A DNA stretch of 64,000 nucleotides from Promethearchaeia archaeon (GCA_029856105.1 JAHQWH010000189.1:54263-118262); one strand, 5' to 3'. Shown: positions 26,064 to 34,970, numbered from the stretch's first letter. Translations and numbers: made by a program. Notes: generated from the letters alone by a model not told the origin.

Positions 26064-26216
26064 TTATTCTGCTCCTAAGGCTTTTTTGACCTTTTCTAAT
26101 TCTTCCATTCGTTTCTTTTTCTCTTCTTCGCGTTTTTTTAGTTCTTCATCGTCAACTTTTTGGAGCGAAACACCTTTTTTAATTTCTTCTTTTAATTCAT
26201 TACCTAATGGCGTCAT
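26064..26216 (-). CDS. 50-residue WH2/thymosin-like microprotein
   Basis: The small frame starts at ATG 26216, with AAAGGTG about 9 nt upstream, and ends at TAA 26064. The product begins 'MTPLGNELKEEIKKG' followed by 'VSLQKVDDEELKK' and a long Lys/Glu helix ending 'VKKALGAE'. An amphipathic helix, a short linker and L-x-K-V is the layout of WH2 and beta-thymosin motifs (L-L-x-x-I-x-x-G-x-x-L-K-K-V) that bind actin monomers. The match is by eye. A generic charged coiled coil is the alternative. It sits between pelota and an acetyltransferase gene. Confidence 0.6.
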   Translation of the reverse strand: MTPLGNELKEEIKKGVSLQKVDDEELKKREEEKKKRMEELEKVKKALGAE

Positions 26217-26324
26217 TGTTATTCAACACCTTTTATTTTAATTACTTTTTTGGGTACAATTTTAATACTTTTTATACACAAATTATAATAGAATTTATTT
26301 ATAAGTCTTGGTTTTTAGATAATA

Positions 26325-26771
26325 TTAAATATTCAAAATCATTAAATAAGCGCTTTTCTTTTGCCGGTAATAGTTCTCTATTTTCTGTACAATCCGGAAG
26401 CCAAATTTTTGATACAACCAAATGGCAACTTTATTTTTAGAGTTCACATTTAAAACTATTTCTTCAATATTGTTCATTTCTTTTATTTTATTTAAAGTAT
26501 ATTTTAATAGATATGATCCATAACCTTTATTCTGATATTGTTTTCTAATAAGTAAATTAATTAAATTTATTCGATCTTCTCGATCTTGAATAACAATAAT
26601 GAATCCAACAATTTTATTTGAAATATCATCTTCTATCAACTTTAAAAAGAAAGTGTTATTTATGATAAGATTGAGGATTGAATTTTTAGAAAAAGCATCT
26701 TTCTCGAAAGTATTATTTTCCAATCTGAATATTTCATCTAAATCCTTTATACTAACAGTGTTAATTCTCAT
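26325..26771 (-). CDS. GNAT-family N-acetyltransferase (RimI-like)
   Basis: The 148-residue protein fits a single GNAT domain: an N-terminal strand and helix ('MRINTVSIKDLDEIFRLEN'), the acetyl-CoA-binding motif 'IRKQYQNKGYGSYLL' (Q/R-x-x-G-x-G), and a C-terminal 'NVNSKNKVAIWLYQKFGF' signature. Such archaeal enzymes acetylate protein N-termini, including Alba. The start overlaps the stop of the radical SAM gene by one base (TAATG), so it is the last gene of a coupled operon beginning at cutA. Confidence 0.9.
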   Translation of the reverse strand: MRINTVSIKDLDEIFRLENNTFEKDAFSKNSILNLIINNTFFLKLIEDDISNKIVGFIIVIQDREDRINLINLLIRKQYQNKGYGSYLLKYTLNKIKEMNNIEEIVLNVNSKNKVAIWLYQKFGFRIVQKIENYYRQKKSAYLMILNI

Positions 26772-27913
26772 TAAACTCCCAACTCTTCCTTAAATACCTT
26801 GATTGGTGTTTTTTCGGTTATTTGTTGGTATTCCTCTTCTCGAAATGGTGTTATTTCTACGATATATCCTTTTAAATTATTTTGATCAATTAACTTTACC
26901 AAATCTTTCTCGATCGCGAATGATAATGGTAATTTTATATTTAACCCATCATAAGATAGAAACTTACGAGGGACTTTTAATTGATTTAATAATATATTCT
27001 TAAACTCTTTTATTTTTATTTTATCACCTTCTATTTGAGCGAATATTAACAAACCATCCTCATTTATTTCCTCATAAGGTAATTTTATAGTTTTTGCTCG
27101 CCTTAAGTACCTTTCCCTCAATTGCCAATAATCCTTGGCAATAATCGTACAAAAATGAATTTTTATCTTAACTTTTGGAGCGATTTTTTTTATTAAAGTA
27201 ATTGCAGTTTCATTACTATACTCTACAGAAGCTATTGTACCTTCTTTCAATTTAAAACCGCGTTCTTTTAAGCTTTGACTATTTGGTGAACAATACTCAA
27301 ATTCGTTCAAATTGATAAATTCTGCACCTATTTCATCTAAATAAAATATCAATTCTTCAAGATTTTCAACATATTCCTTTTCTGGAATTACCGGAACCTC
27401 AGCGCCTACAGACATACCCTTATCCAATGCGTATTTTATAACGTTCCAATTTTCTTTTGGTGGGTTGAATCTAATTTCGTCTAATCCTGCTCGAGCAAGA
27501 CTAATTGCTTTTGATTCGTTAAAATTAAGACCATTTGTATAAATGTGAACATGAAATTTTTTCCCCTTTTTCGCTTTAACATATTTAATAAATTCTATAG
27601 TGTTTTCGAAGTTGGGCTCAAATAAGGGATCCCCTCCAGTGATGCTCATACCTTTTGCTTTAATTTTATTAAGCTCGTCTAATAATTGCTCTTTAGAACT
27701 AATTTGAATTTCGTTAGCATAAGTTAAATTTTTATTTTTTCTCTTTTCAGATATCGGACAATACCACCAACAATGTTTTGGATTCTGACAGATTCCGTTT
27801 AGGAATAACACGGCTTTTGTGCCATTTAAACAGTACTGACACCCTTTGGGAATTCCCCTACTCTTTACGAAAAATGTATTTGATTTAGATTCTACTAGAT
27901 TAGGCTCGCTCAT
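26771..27913 (-). CDS. Radical SAM enzyme with unusual Cys spacing
   Basis: The 380-residue protein has the radical SAM core: 'GMSITGGDPLFEP' as the GGE-type strand, then 'HVHIYTNGL' and repeated beta-alpha units. The cluster-binding cysteines appear as C42-x5-C48-x3-C52 ('CQNPKHCWWYC'), with a further pair C25, C28 before them, unlike the usual C-x3-C-x2-C. It may be an archaeal family with variant cluster ligation, or one where C25/C28 form a zinc site. The target is unknown. It overlaps the nucleotidyltransferase gene by 4 nt and the GNAT gene by 1 nt. Confidence 0.8.
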   Translation of the reverse strand: MSEPNLVESKSNTFFVKSRGIPKGCQYCLNGTKAVLFLNGICQNPKHCWWYCPISEKRKNKNLTYANEIQISSKEQLLDELNKIKAKGMSITGGDPLFEPNFENTIEFIKYVKAKKGKKFHVHIYTNGLNFNESKAISLARAGLDEIRFNPPKENWNVIKYALDKGMSVGAEVPVIPEKEYVENLEELIFYLDEIGAEFINLNEFEYCSPNSQSLKERGFKLKEGTIASVEYSNETAITLIKKIAPKVKIKIHFCTIIAKDYWQLRERYLRRAKTIKLPYEEINEDGLLIFAQIEGDKIKIKEFKNILLNQLKVPRKFLSYDGLNIKLPLSFAIEKDLVKLIDQNNLKGYIVEITPFREEEYQQITEKTPIKVFKEELGV

Positions 27914-28617
27914 TTTTGAAATAACTTCTTTCTCACAAAGGATTTTTTGTTTGCAAGTTTTTTTAGTACCACTTCGGTAGATTCGTTAAGATCAAGTAAT
28001 CTTTTTAGAAATACCCCCGTTCTACCGTGTTTTTCTCTTTTTAAAAGAACTCTTTTTCGTTCATTAATTAAATCAATACTTACATTTACTTGTTTTGCTG
28101 CCAAATGTTCGTTTCCAATTATTGAATACTCTTCATGACCTTCTAAGGTAGGTTTAATTAATACTAATCTCTTGTCTATTCCAGGGACTCTGAGATTATC
28201 TTCTAATTGGTTTAGATTGACCTTTCCTCCAAAATCATAAAATTCCTCTGATTTTTTATCAAACTTAGATAATGGAATAGTAATACTCTCTAACTCGTTT
28301 AAATATATGTACAATTTTAATGTATCCGTTGGTGTTGCCATTATAATTTCTCTAAAGTAATTGTTGATACCATATTTTTCAAGAATAATTTCTATTTGAT
28401 AAGGTGGTATTAATTGTAAAAAGATAATATCGATATCACTATCCTTATGAACATCTCCACGAGCAACACTTCCGTAGATAAACGGGTTTAAACCTTCTTT
28501 TGTAAACATCTCCAGTAATTCTCTAGACCGTTTTCTTTTTTGATTTAAGAGATTCAAATGATCTCTAGAGTATGCTACGGTATTATAATAATCTCTTAAA
28601 ATTGTATCTTTTTTCAT
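27910..28617 (-). CDS. Nucleotidyltransferase-domain protein
   Basis: The N-terminal polymerase-beta-type fold has the motif 'YGSVARGDVHKDSDIDIIFL' (G-S, then D-x-D) that binds Mg-NTP. The rest is a family-specific region with 'FLKRLLDLNES' near the end and a basic C-terminus. The 235-residue length and domain layout fit conserved archaeal nucleotidyltransferases of unknown substrate. Start ATG 28617; the end overlaps the radical SAM start by 4 nt, so the two may modify the same substrate. Confidence 0.85.
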   Translation of the reverse strand: MKKDTILRDYYNTVAYSRDHLNLLNQKRKRSRELLEMFTKEGLNPFIYGSVARGDVHKDSDIDIIFLQLIPPYQIEIILEKYGINNYFREIIMATPTDTLKLYIYLNELESITIPLSKFDKKSEEFYDFGGKVNLNQLEDNLRVPGIDKRLVLIKPTLEGHEEYSIIGNEHLAAKQVNVSIDLINERKRVLLKREKHGRTGVFLKRLLDLNESTEVVLKKLANKKSFVRKKLFQK

Positions 28618-28623
28618 CAGAAA

Positions 28624-29478
28624 TTATTCTTTTTTCTCTAATTTACTTATATTATCTATGTTTTTTATTAATATGCTTAAAAGTACCGTTTCGTAATATT
28701 TGAATGTGCTTTTTGCTTTTTGAATGGTACGATATTTGAATTTATTTGAATTTTTCAGGGTTTTATCGCTTAAAATCTTCTTATTTGAATTCCTATTTTT
28801 TAAAAATGGATTTAAACGCTCACTGAAAATAATAAATAATTGGAACTGTGGATTTGAAACAGTTTCTAAAGTTTGCATAATTATATGATTAGCCAAATTT
28901 AACCGTGGATTAATTAAAATTAGTTTAATGTTGTTTGAATCTTTTGTAATAAAATTATAGGGAAAGCTTTTTTTATCAAAATTCACGACAACATATTTCT
29001 GACTCAATAATTGAAATTCTTGGTTATAAATCGAGAAAAATGAAGGTATAATTTGTTGAGATTCTCTTTTAATATCTCTAATCGCTTTATTTTTTCCTTT
29101 ATCAGCTTTTATTTTAAGCCAGATGTTAACTACATTAAAACCATAAGTGCTTAAACCTTCCGTCAATATTTTCAATAACATTTGTTTTCTATGCGTTCTT
29201 ATTATAAAAATTGTAGGTTTAGACGAGATTTCTTCTTGAATTACTTTGGATTTAGTCAAATTCCACTTTTTTATGTAAATTGAGGGGCGATTTAAGTTAA
29301 AACTAAGAGCCTTAACCGTTGTTCGCGTCAAAAACTCGTTTGACAAAGAAAACCTCCATCTATACGCTTCTTTAAATATTTTTACGCTGATTAGAAGTAA
29401 AACTAACAAAAATATTATGATGGTATCAACTAAAATCCAATCCACTCGAAAGATATCAAAGGCCATAAGATTATCCAA
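28624..29478 (-). CDS. Membrane-anchored protein of unknown function
   Basis: I do not recognise this 284-residue protein. A single hydrophobic helix at about residues 15-32 anchors it, followed by a basic soluble domain of alternating strands and helices ('KPTIFIIRTHRKQMLLKILTEGL', 'YVVVNFDKKSFPYNFITKD', 'FQLFIIFSERL'). This suggests a Rossmann-like or alpha/beta-hydrolase-like fold, but no catalytic triad is obvious. It lies 10 nt after cutA and 6 nt before the nucleotidyltransferase, in the same operon. Confidence 0.5.
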   Translation of the reverse strand: MDNLMAFDIFRVDWILVDTIIIFLLVLLLISVKIFKEAYRWRFSLSNEFLTRTTVKALSFNLNRPSIYIKKWNLTKSKVIQEEISSKPTIFIIRTHRKQMLLKILTEGLSTYGFNVVNIWLKIKADKGKNKAIRDIKRESQQIIPSFFSIYNQEFQLLSQKYVVVNFDKKSFPYNFITKDSNNIKLILINPRLNLANHIIMQTLETVSNPQFQLFIIFSERLNPFLKNRNSNKKILSDKTLKNSNKFKYRTIQKAKSTFKYYETVLLSILIKNIDNISKLEKKE

Positions 29479-29488
29479 CTTTTATTAA

Positions 29489-29803
29489 TTAATCTACAAC
29501 TTCACTAATCCAATTTAAATACGTTTCGGAACCCTTATTAATCTTCAAACCAATGCATTCCGGTTCAGAATAGGAATGAAGTTCTTTAACTTTCTGAATT
29601 ATTAATTCTCCCTTGCTTTCCTTAGTTTTAATTATTAATAGATGTTCGTTGTCCTCTTCAATATTTCCTTTCCACGAATAAATTGATAGTATATTTTGAA
29701 TTATGTTTACGCATGCGGCTAGCTTACTTTTAACCAAAACTCTTGCTATTTTTTTACCTTCTTCAATATTTGGAACTGTAACTAAAAAAACATAAAAATC
29801 CAT
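29489..29803 (-). CDS. cutA: CutA1-like protein
   Basis: This 104-residue protein is a full-length CutA1, a trimeric ferredoxin-like fold protein linked to divalent-metal tolerance. Conserved blocks are 'VTVPNIEEGKKIARVLVKSKLAACVNI', 'SIYSWKGNIEEDNEHLLIIKT' and 'LHSYSEPECIGLKI', the last matching the family H-x-Y-x-x-P-x-I region. It heads the five-gene minus-strand operon. Confidence 0.95.
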   Translation of the reverse strand: MDFYVFLVTVPNIEEGKKIARVLVKSKLAACVNIIQNILSIYSWKGNIEEDNEHLLIIKTKESKGELIIQKVKELHSYSEPECIGLKINKGSETYLNWISEVVD

Positions 29804-29935
29804 TTTAATCCCTTAGTCGTTATATCTAATATTTTATAATGTACATCTTAATTTCAATTTATTTAAGAAATTAGCGCCATTAGAAAATTGATTTATTCTG
29901 TAGTATTTAAATACATTATTTTGAATACATTATAA

Positions 29936-30568
29936 ATGATAATCTCTTTTTTTTTAATCACAATCAATCAACCTATAAATAATTTAGAAGAATGGCTAAA
30001 AGTGATTGATAATTCTTTTATTGCATTTAATTCCTTTGTAGAATTGTTATTTGGGTATTTTAAATACATTTTTTTTGGAATTTTATTAATTATTGGAATT
30101 TTAACTCTGTTAAGTTTAAGAGGTACTTACTTTTTAGAAAGAATCAGATATAGTAAGGAAGAAAAGTTAGAAGATAATCCTATGACTAAACCACGATTAA
30201 TCTTAGGCACAAGTTATATTATAATATCTTTTGGAATTCTATTCGATTGGTTCACATACTTTTTGATTGTTGTTTTAGATCCCTTGCCAGATCGTCTAAT
30301 TTTCAATTTTATCCAATTATCGGATACAATTAACCTGTTTGATCTCAACAGAATTTCTGATATTAGTCAAGTAATTTACCCATACGAGAAAACAATATAT
30401 TACATCGTTGCTTTATTCTCACTTGGTGCCATAATAGATATAACAATAAACATTTGTCAGATAATTAACGCTCGAAAAAGCGTAAGGAAATATTTTTTTT
30501 TTTTAATCGGTGGAATCGTAGACGGGATATTAACTGGCTTTACAACTTGCCTTCCATTATTCCTTTAA
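29936..30568 (+). CDS. Four-helix membrane protein of unknown function
   Basis: The 210 residues show about four transmembrane helices (near 38-60, 90-112, 155-175, 188-208). Short hydrophilic loops include an 'ERIRYSKEEKLEDNP' cytoplasmic stretch. The first ATG directly follows the divergent promoter gap. I see no family motif. It is separated by 120 nt from the following longin-like gene. Confidence 0.5.
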   Translation: MIISFFLITINQPINNLEEWLKVIDNSFIAFNSFVELLFGYFKYIFFGILLIIGILTLLSLRGTYFLERIRYSKEEKLEDNPMTKPRLILGTSYIIISFGILFDWFTYFLIVVLDPLPDRLIFNFIQLSDTINLFDLNRISDISQVIYPYEKTIYYIVALFSLGAIIDITINICQIINARKSVRKYFFFLIGGIVDGILTGFTTCLPLFL

Positions 30569-30688
30569 TTAAAATTTCCCTTTTTCTTATTTTTTTTTGA
30601 TTTTAAAACCGGTTTTAACAAAAAATGAAGATATAAATTATTAAAATTTATATAAATAATAAAAAAAAAATTATTATACTTTGAGGAG

Positions 30689-31420
30689 TTGATTGTAATC
30701 CTTCACAACGTTTACCTAATATCAAATTTTACGGGCATTTGTTTAGTTCATAGGAAGTATGGGACTATAGAGTTTAACCAAGATTTAGTATCTGGTTTTT
30801 TAACAGCATTAAAAGATTTTTCAGTAGAGTTCTCGAAAGGATCGGGCGAATTGAAAATCATTGATATGCAAATATTTTATCTCCTTCTTGTTTTTAAGGA
30901 AGGAATCCTGTGCACAGCAGCAGCTGATAAAAATGATGATGCAAAAATAACCCATAAAGTTCTTAGTGAGATTATAGATAACTTCCTGGAAAAGTTTGGA
31001 AACCTAATGGACTGGTCAGGAGATGTCAGGATGTTCAAGGGTTTTGAAAATGTTATGGATGTTATGCTAAAGGACGGTCATGTGTCAGAAGTCCCCTTAA
31101 AGATTCCCATCCTGAAGATATTTGAGAAAGATTTTGTAAAATCACGGAAGCAGATCGCTAAAAAAGGACTGGTATTGTCAGAAGAGGATTTAAGGGACGC
31201 TCAGAACCAGAAACCGATGTGGACATCAAAGCGACTTCCCTCCCAAGTAATTACACAAGGATTCTTGAATAAGGAACAATTTAAAATTGCTCATTTAGCG
31301 GATGGATTTCACACTATTTCGGATATCGCGGAGGAAGCAGGGGTGCCACGATCAGAGATAGATGTAATGATCGATGATCTGGATGACTTAGGGCTTTTAA
31401 AGTTTATCGATATTAAATAA
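30689..31420 (+). CDS. Longin-like plus winged-helix protein
   Basis: The N-terminal about 130 residues have the strand-strand-helix-strand order of longin/roadblock-type folds: 'IVILHNVYLISNFTGICLVHRKYG', then 'SGELKIIDMQIFYLLLVFKEGILCTAAAD', then a helix 'THKVLSEIIDNFLEKF'. The C-terminal about 75 residues form a winged helix ('LADGFHTISDIAEEAGVPRSEIDVMIDDLDDLGLLKFI'). In eukaryotes longin domains work in vesicle trafficking, and Asgards carry many. The start is TTG 30689 behind GAGGAG. Codon use is richer in G and C than in the neighbours. Confidence 0.6.
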   Translation: MIVILHNVYLISNFTGICLVHRKYGTIEFNQDLVSGFLTALKDFSVEFSKGSGELKIIDMQIFYLLLVFKEGILCTAAADKNDDAKITHKVLSEIIDNFLEKFGNLMDWSGDVRMFKGFENVMDVMLKDGHVSEVPLKIPILKIFEKDFVKSRKQIAKKGLVLSEEDLRDAQNQKPMWTSKRLPSQVITQGFLNKEQFKIAHLADGFHTISDIAEEAGVPRSEIDVMIDDLDDLGLLKFIDIK

Positions 31421-31592
31421 GCAGTAATGGTTTTCTTTTTATCTAATTTCGGGAAATAAGAAATTGGGTTTAATTTTAAATTCCTCATTATATTTTAAAA
31501 AAAAATCTTCGATAAGATTTTTTAAATTATTTCTTGGTTTTAAAAGTCGTAAACATAAAATTTATGAAAATAATTTCACTTATTTAGTTAGT

Positions 31593-33065
31593 ATGAATGT
31601 AATTAAGATTGATGAGAACATTTACGAAATACCGCCAAAAACTTTAATGGCGCGTGTAGAAGGCAAAATCGCGAAGTTTCAAATGAAAGTGCCGGTACAT
31701 ATTTATGCGAACGAGTACATATTGGAAAAGATCAAGAACGACAGAACGCTTGATCAGATTAGCAACGTTGCTTGTCTTCCAGGAATACAGAAGCATGCAA
31801 TTGCGCTCTCCGATGCTCATCAAGGATATGGATTTTGTATAGGGGGTGTTGCTGGAACTGACGCCGAATCGGGTATGATTTCGCCGGGGGGTGTAGGATA
31901 CGATATTAATTGTGGTGTAAGGTTATTAAGGACAAACCTTCACCTTAAAGACATCAATAGCTCAATTCCCAGTTTATTAAATGTTATTTTTAAGAATATA
32001 CCATCAGGTTTAGGAAGTAAAGGTAAATTAAATATAAGTTATTCAGATTTAGATAATGTATTAGATAATGGTTTGAATTGGGCTTTAGAAAATGGTTATG
32101 CGATTGAAGAGGATATATTGCACTGTGAAGAAAACGGTTTTTTAAAGGATGCTAATTCAAAAGTGGTTTCCCAGAAAGCTAAGCAGAGGGGGTTAAAGCA
32201 ACTTGGTTCTTTAGGAAGTGGCAATCATTTTATAGAAATCCAGAAGGTTGATAAAATCTACAATGATTCTATCGCAAAAAAATTAGGAATTTTTGATAAG
32301 GATCAAATAACAGTTATGGTTCATACAGGGTCGCGAGCTCTTGGTCATCAAGTATGCACCGATTCTTTACGAAATGTCGAACAGGCAATGAAAAAATACG
32401 ATATCAAAGTTCCTGATCGCGAATTAGCTTGTGTACCAGCTGATACTCCCGAAGCAAAAAATTATTTAAGTAGCATGGCGTCTGCTGCAAATTTTGGGTT
32501 CAACAACCGTCAATTAATTACCCATTGGTTAAGACAATCTTTTCAAGATTATTTTAGAAAGAGTTTAGACGAGCTAGACTTTAAATTAATTTATGGTGTA
32601 TGTCATAATATTTTAAAAATAGAGGAACACGAAGTTAATGGTAAAAAAATGAAATTAAATGTTCATAGAAAAGGAGCAACCAGAGCTTTTCCACCAGGAC
32701 ACCGAGATCTACCGCAAGATTATAAAAATATTGGTCAACCAGCTTTGATTCCTGGTACTATGGGATCAGCTTCCTACTTATGCGTTGGAAGGCCAAAAGC
32801 GATGGATCTTTCTTTTGGATCCACCGCTCATGGATCTGGTAGAGTAATGTCAAGATCCAAAGCTAAAAAAATATATTGGGGTTCTAAAGTTAAAGAAGAT
32901 TTAAAAAATAGAGGAATAATTGTTAAAGCTGCTTCACCTAAAATAATTGCTGAGGAAGCTCCAGGGGCATACAAAGATATAGATCAAGTAGTACAAGTAA
33001 GTCAAGACCTTGGAATCATAGAAAAAATTGTAAGGTTAATCCCAATAGGGGTTGTAAAAGGTTAA
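31593..33065 (+). CDS. rtcB: RtcB RNA ligase (tRNA-splicing ligase)
   Basis: RtcB joins the 2',3'-cyclic phosphate and 5'-OH ends left by the splicing endonuclease. Motifs include 'SDAHQGYGFCIGGV', 'GGVGYDINCGVRLL' (Mn-ligand Cys), 'GSLGSGNHFIEI', 'HTGSRALGH', and the guanylylated His within 'NVHRKGATRAFPPGH'. I chose ATG 31593, giving 490 residues, the family length. A longer frame from 31464 only adds a non-conserved basic leader. It faces archease on the other strand. The BHB introns in this window are the obvious class of substrate. Confidence 0.97.
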   Translation: MNVIKIDENIYEIPPKTLMARVEGKIAKFQMKVPVHIYANEYILEKIKNDRTLDQISNVACLPGIQKHAIALSDAHQGYGFCIGGVAGTDAESGMISPGGVGYDINCGVRLLRTNLHLKDINSSIPSLLNVIFKNIPSGLGSKGKLNISYSDLDNVLDNGLNWALENGYAIEEDILHCEENGFLKDANSKVVSQKAKQRGLKQLGSLGSGNHFIEIQKVDKIYNDSIAKKLGIFDKDQITVMVHTGSRALGHQVCTDSLRNVEQAMKKYDIKVPDRELACVPADTPEAKNYLSSMASAANFGFNNRQLITHWLRQSFQDYFRKSLDELDFKLIYGVCHNILKIEEHEVNGKKMKLNVHRKGATRAFPPGHRDLPQDYKNIGQPALIPGTMGSASYLCVGRPKAMDLSFGSTAHGSGRVMSRSKAKKIYWGSKVKEDLKNRGIIVKAASPKIIAEEAPGAYKDIDQVVQVSQDLGIIEKIVRLIPIGVVKG

Positions 33066-33110
33066 ATTTTTATTTTATTTATTTTCCTATATGAAAAAAT
33101 TATTTTAAAG

Positions 33111-33548
33111 TTAAATATCAAATACTATATCAATTATGGTGCTTGCGTGTTTTTCTACTATATTCATAAAGGAATAAGTTATAGCCTTAACTTCAATTCC
33201 TATTTCGTGTTTATCCAAATCGAATTTTTCACCTTTTAGAGTAGCTTGCAACTTGTAATTATCGTTGAATTTTTCAATTTTACTTACATAGATTTGACTA
33301 AAAACAAGCTCATCTACATCAAAAATATACAAAAATTCCGAGAGAAAATCAAATAATAGGGCTTCTTTATCCTCAGCCTTAATTGTTATTTTTTTTTCGA
33401 TTTTAGGAGTTATTTTTTTTAAGTCTGGCGTTATAGTCGCCATTAAACTATAAGCGGTTTGCGAAAAGGCTTCTTCTAATGATGAGCCCCAACTTCTTAC
33501 CTGAACATCTGCAGTATGCTCTCTAAACTCAAATCCGGCTTTTTTCAT
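33111..33548 (-). CDS. Archease, activator of RtcB
   Basis: Archease speeds RtcB guanylylation and multiple turnover. The 145-residue protein matches well: 'GFEFREHTADVQVRSWGSSLEEAFSQTAYSLMA' with the conserved Asp, then 'EALLFDFLSEFLYIFDVD', and a C-terminal 'GIEVKAITYSFMNI' leading to the Asp-rich end. The gene is convergent with rtcB (about 45 nt between stops), so partner genes are adjacent but separately promoted. Confidence 0.95.
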   Translation of the reverse strand: MKKAGFEFREHTADVQVRSWGSSLEEAFSQTAYSLMATITPDLKKITPKIEKKITIKAEDKEALLFDFLSEFLYIFDVDELVFSQIYVSKIEKFNDNYKLQATLKGEKFDLDKHEIGIEVKAITYSFMNIVEKHASTIIDIVFDI

Positions 33549-33668
33549 ACGAATCGTATTATTTTTAGTATAGATTTACTATAAATAGTCTCGTTTAAAA
33601 TTAAATCTTTTGTTGTTTAATTTAATTTTCCTAGGAGTTTAAAATAATAGGTCTGAAATTGTAATTAT

Positions 33669-34184
33669 ATGTTGAGTACAATTCAAAGTATGTTTATTGA
33701 TAACTTGCTTCTTTATCAAAAATTGGATATGAGAAAAATATTTTCTAACAATGAACTTTTACTTTTTCACTTCTTCCATGATATAACCAACATTTTTCCC
33801 CATAACATTATTATCGTTAAAGATATTGTGTTTTTCTTCCTTGATAACGAAAATTATTTTGAAGCGAAAATGAAATTGCCATACCTTCGAAAGAAATTTC
33901 AGCACAGAAGAATTGTCCTTGTTCGGGAAGAAAATATATTAGTTAATTTGATTTTTGGTTTTTTTCCTGATCCATATATTCATAAATTAAGAATAGAAAG
34001 AAATATTTATACTGGAAAAATAGAAATTATTGTGGGATTTCTCTCTTACGAAGAACGAGGAATTGCAGTAGGTTGTAATGGCGATTATATTAAAGCTGTG
34101 AACGAAATCTTCGATACTCAGATTAAGTTTGCGGAATATCAAGGATTTCCGGTAAGAATAAAATGTGAAGTAGTTAAGTTATAA
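33669..34184 (+). CDS. KH-domain (NusA-like) RNA-binding protein
   Basis: The C-terminal part holds a KH-type signature, 'RGIAVGCNGDYIKAVNEIF' (I-A-x-G-x-x-G-x-x-I-K), preceded by a strand 'GKIEIIVGFLSYEE' as in NusA-like proteins. The N-terminal half contains an alpha/beta segment 'NIIIVKDIVFFFLDNENYFEAKMKLPYLRKKF'. It is longer than archaeal NusA-like proteins only by that N-terminal part. A role in RNA binding is likely; the target is unknown. Confidence 0.6.
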   Translation: MLSTIQSMFIDNLLLYQKLDMRKIFSNNELLLFHFFHDITNIFPHNIIIVKDIVFFFLDNENYFEAKMKLPYLRKKFQHRRIVLVREENILVNLIFGFFPDPYIHKLRIERNIYTGKIEIIVGFLSYEERGIAVGCNGDYIKAVNEIFDTQIKFAEYQGFPVRIKCEVVKL

Positions 34185-34190
34185 ATGAAA

Positions 34191-34970
34191 TTACCAAGGA
34201 ACATCTTTTAATTTTATTAGATAAGCAATTGTGTTAGCAATAAGGCTAACAGACGGAGTTAGAATTAGTAGAAAAATTATAATATTGATATCTGGGATAA
34301 CATAAAAACCCGGAAAAAATAAAGCAGGTATTGAGGCAAAAACAATAGCCCCTACAGCAAAATCTAATTGATCTACAACCCAAAAAGGTGCGCCACTTTT
34401 TATATTAAACCTTCTCTTGAGAAAAGATCCTGCTAAGTCTCCAAATGCAGCACCGTACGAGCAAAAAATTATTCTAAAGCCCAGCATCAATATCCCTATT
34501 GGAAAAGGTCCACCTATAAAATAATACTGATAATAGGAAATGTCAGAGTACAATTTATAAATCCCTAATGTTGCTCCCGTTATTGGGATCTGTTGTATAG
34601 CGGGCCAAAGCACTATAAATAGCAAAAACAATGCGCAACTTAATGGAATACCAATGAATAACGGTCCTTTAATAAGTCCAGAAACGGTTTTATGATCTCC
34701 TAACATTCTTCTTCCATCACGCCAATTTTTTCCACGATCTAAAGGTTTTCCGCCGCCAACGATGACCATTCCAGCATTCGAGAAATATGCGGGAACGATA
34801 AAAAGCATGCTAAATATAAGGGTCGCCACCCAATCGGACCAAGTAAATAATACGGAAACAATTAAAAAGTTTAAAAATAGTAAGCACATAAAAATTACAG
34901 TTAAAAGTATTGCAAATTTTATATTTCTTCTCTTGTTATCTCTCTTATCACTATGTGTCGACATTATCAT
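34191..34970 (-). CDS. carS: CDP-archaeol synthase (DUF46 family)
   Basis: CarS adds CMP to digeranylgeranylglyceryl phosphate, making CDP-archaeol for ether-lipid head-group attachment. The 259-residue multi-pass protein carries the family motifs 'GGGKPLDRGKNWRDGRRMLGDHKT' and 'GAAFGDLAGSFLKRRFNIKSGA', then 'VVDQLDFAVGAIVFA'. These acidic loops hold the catalytic Mg-binding residues. It proves archaeal-type membrane lipids for this organism. It converges with the KH gene. Confidence 0.95.
   Translation of the reverse strand: MIMSTHSDKRDNKRRNIKFAILLTVIFMCLLFLNFLIVSVLFTWSDWVATLIFSMLFIVPAYFSNAGMVIVGGGKPLDRGKNWRDGRRMLGDHKTVSGLIKGPLFIGIPLSCALFLLFIVLWPAIQQIPITGATLGIYKLYSDISYYQYYFIGGPFPIGILMLGFRIIFCSYGAAFGDLAGSFLKRRFNIKSGAPFWVVDQLDFAVGAIVFASIPALFFPGFYVIPDINIIIFLLILTPSVSLIANTIAYLIKLKDVPW

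Noticed and set aside
26011..26241. Plus-strand Ser/Phe-rich frame
   Set aside because: It is the complement of the WH2-like gene. Its composition (runs of S and F) is typical of a shadow of a Lys/Glu-rich gene.
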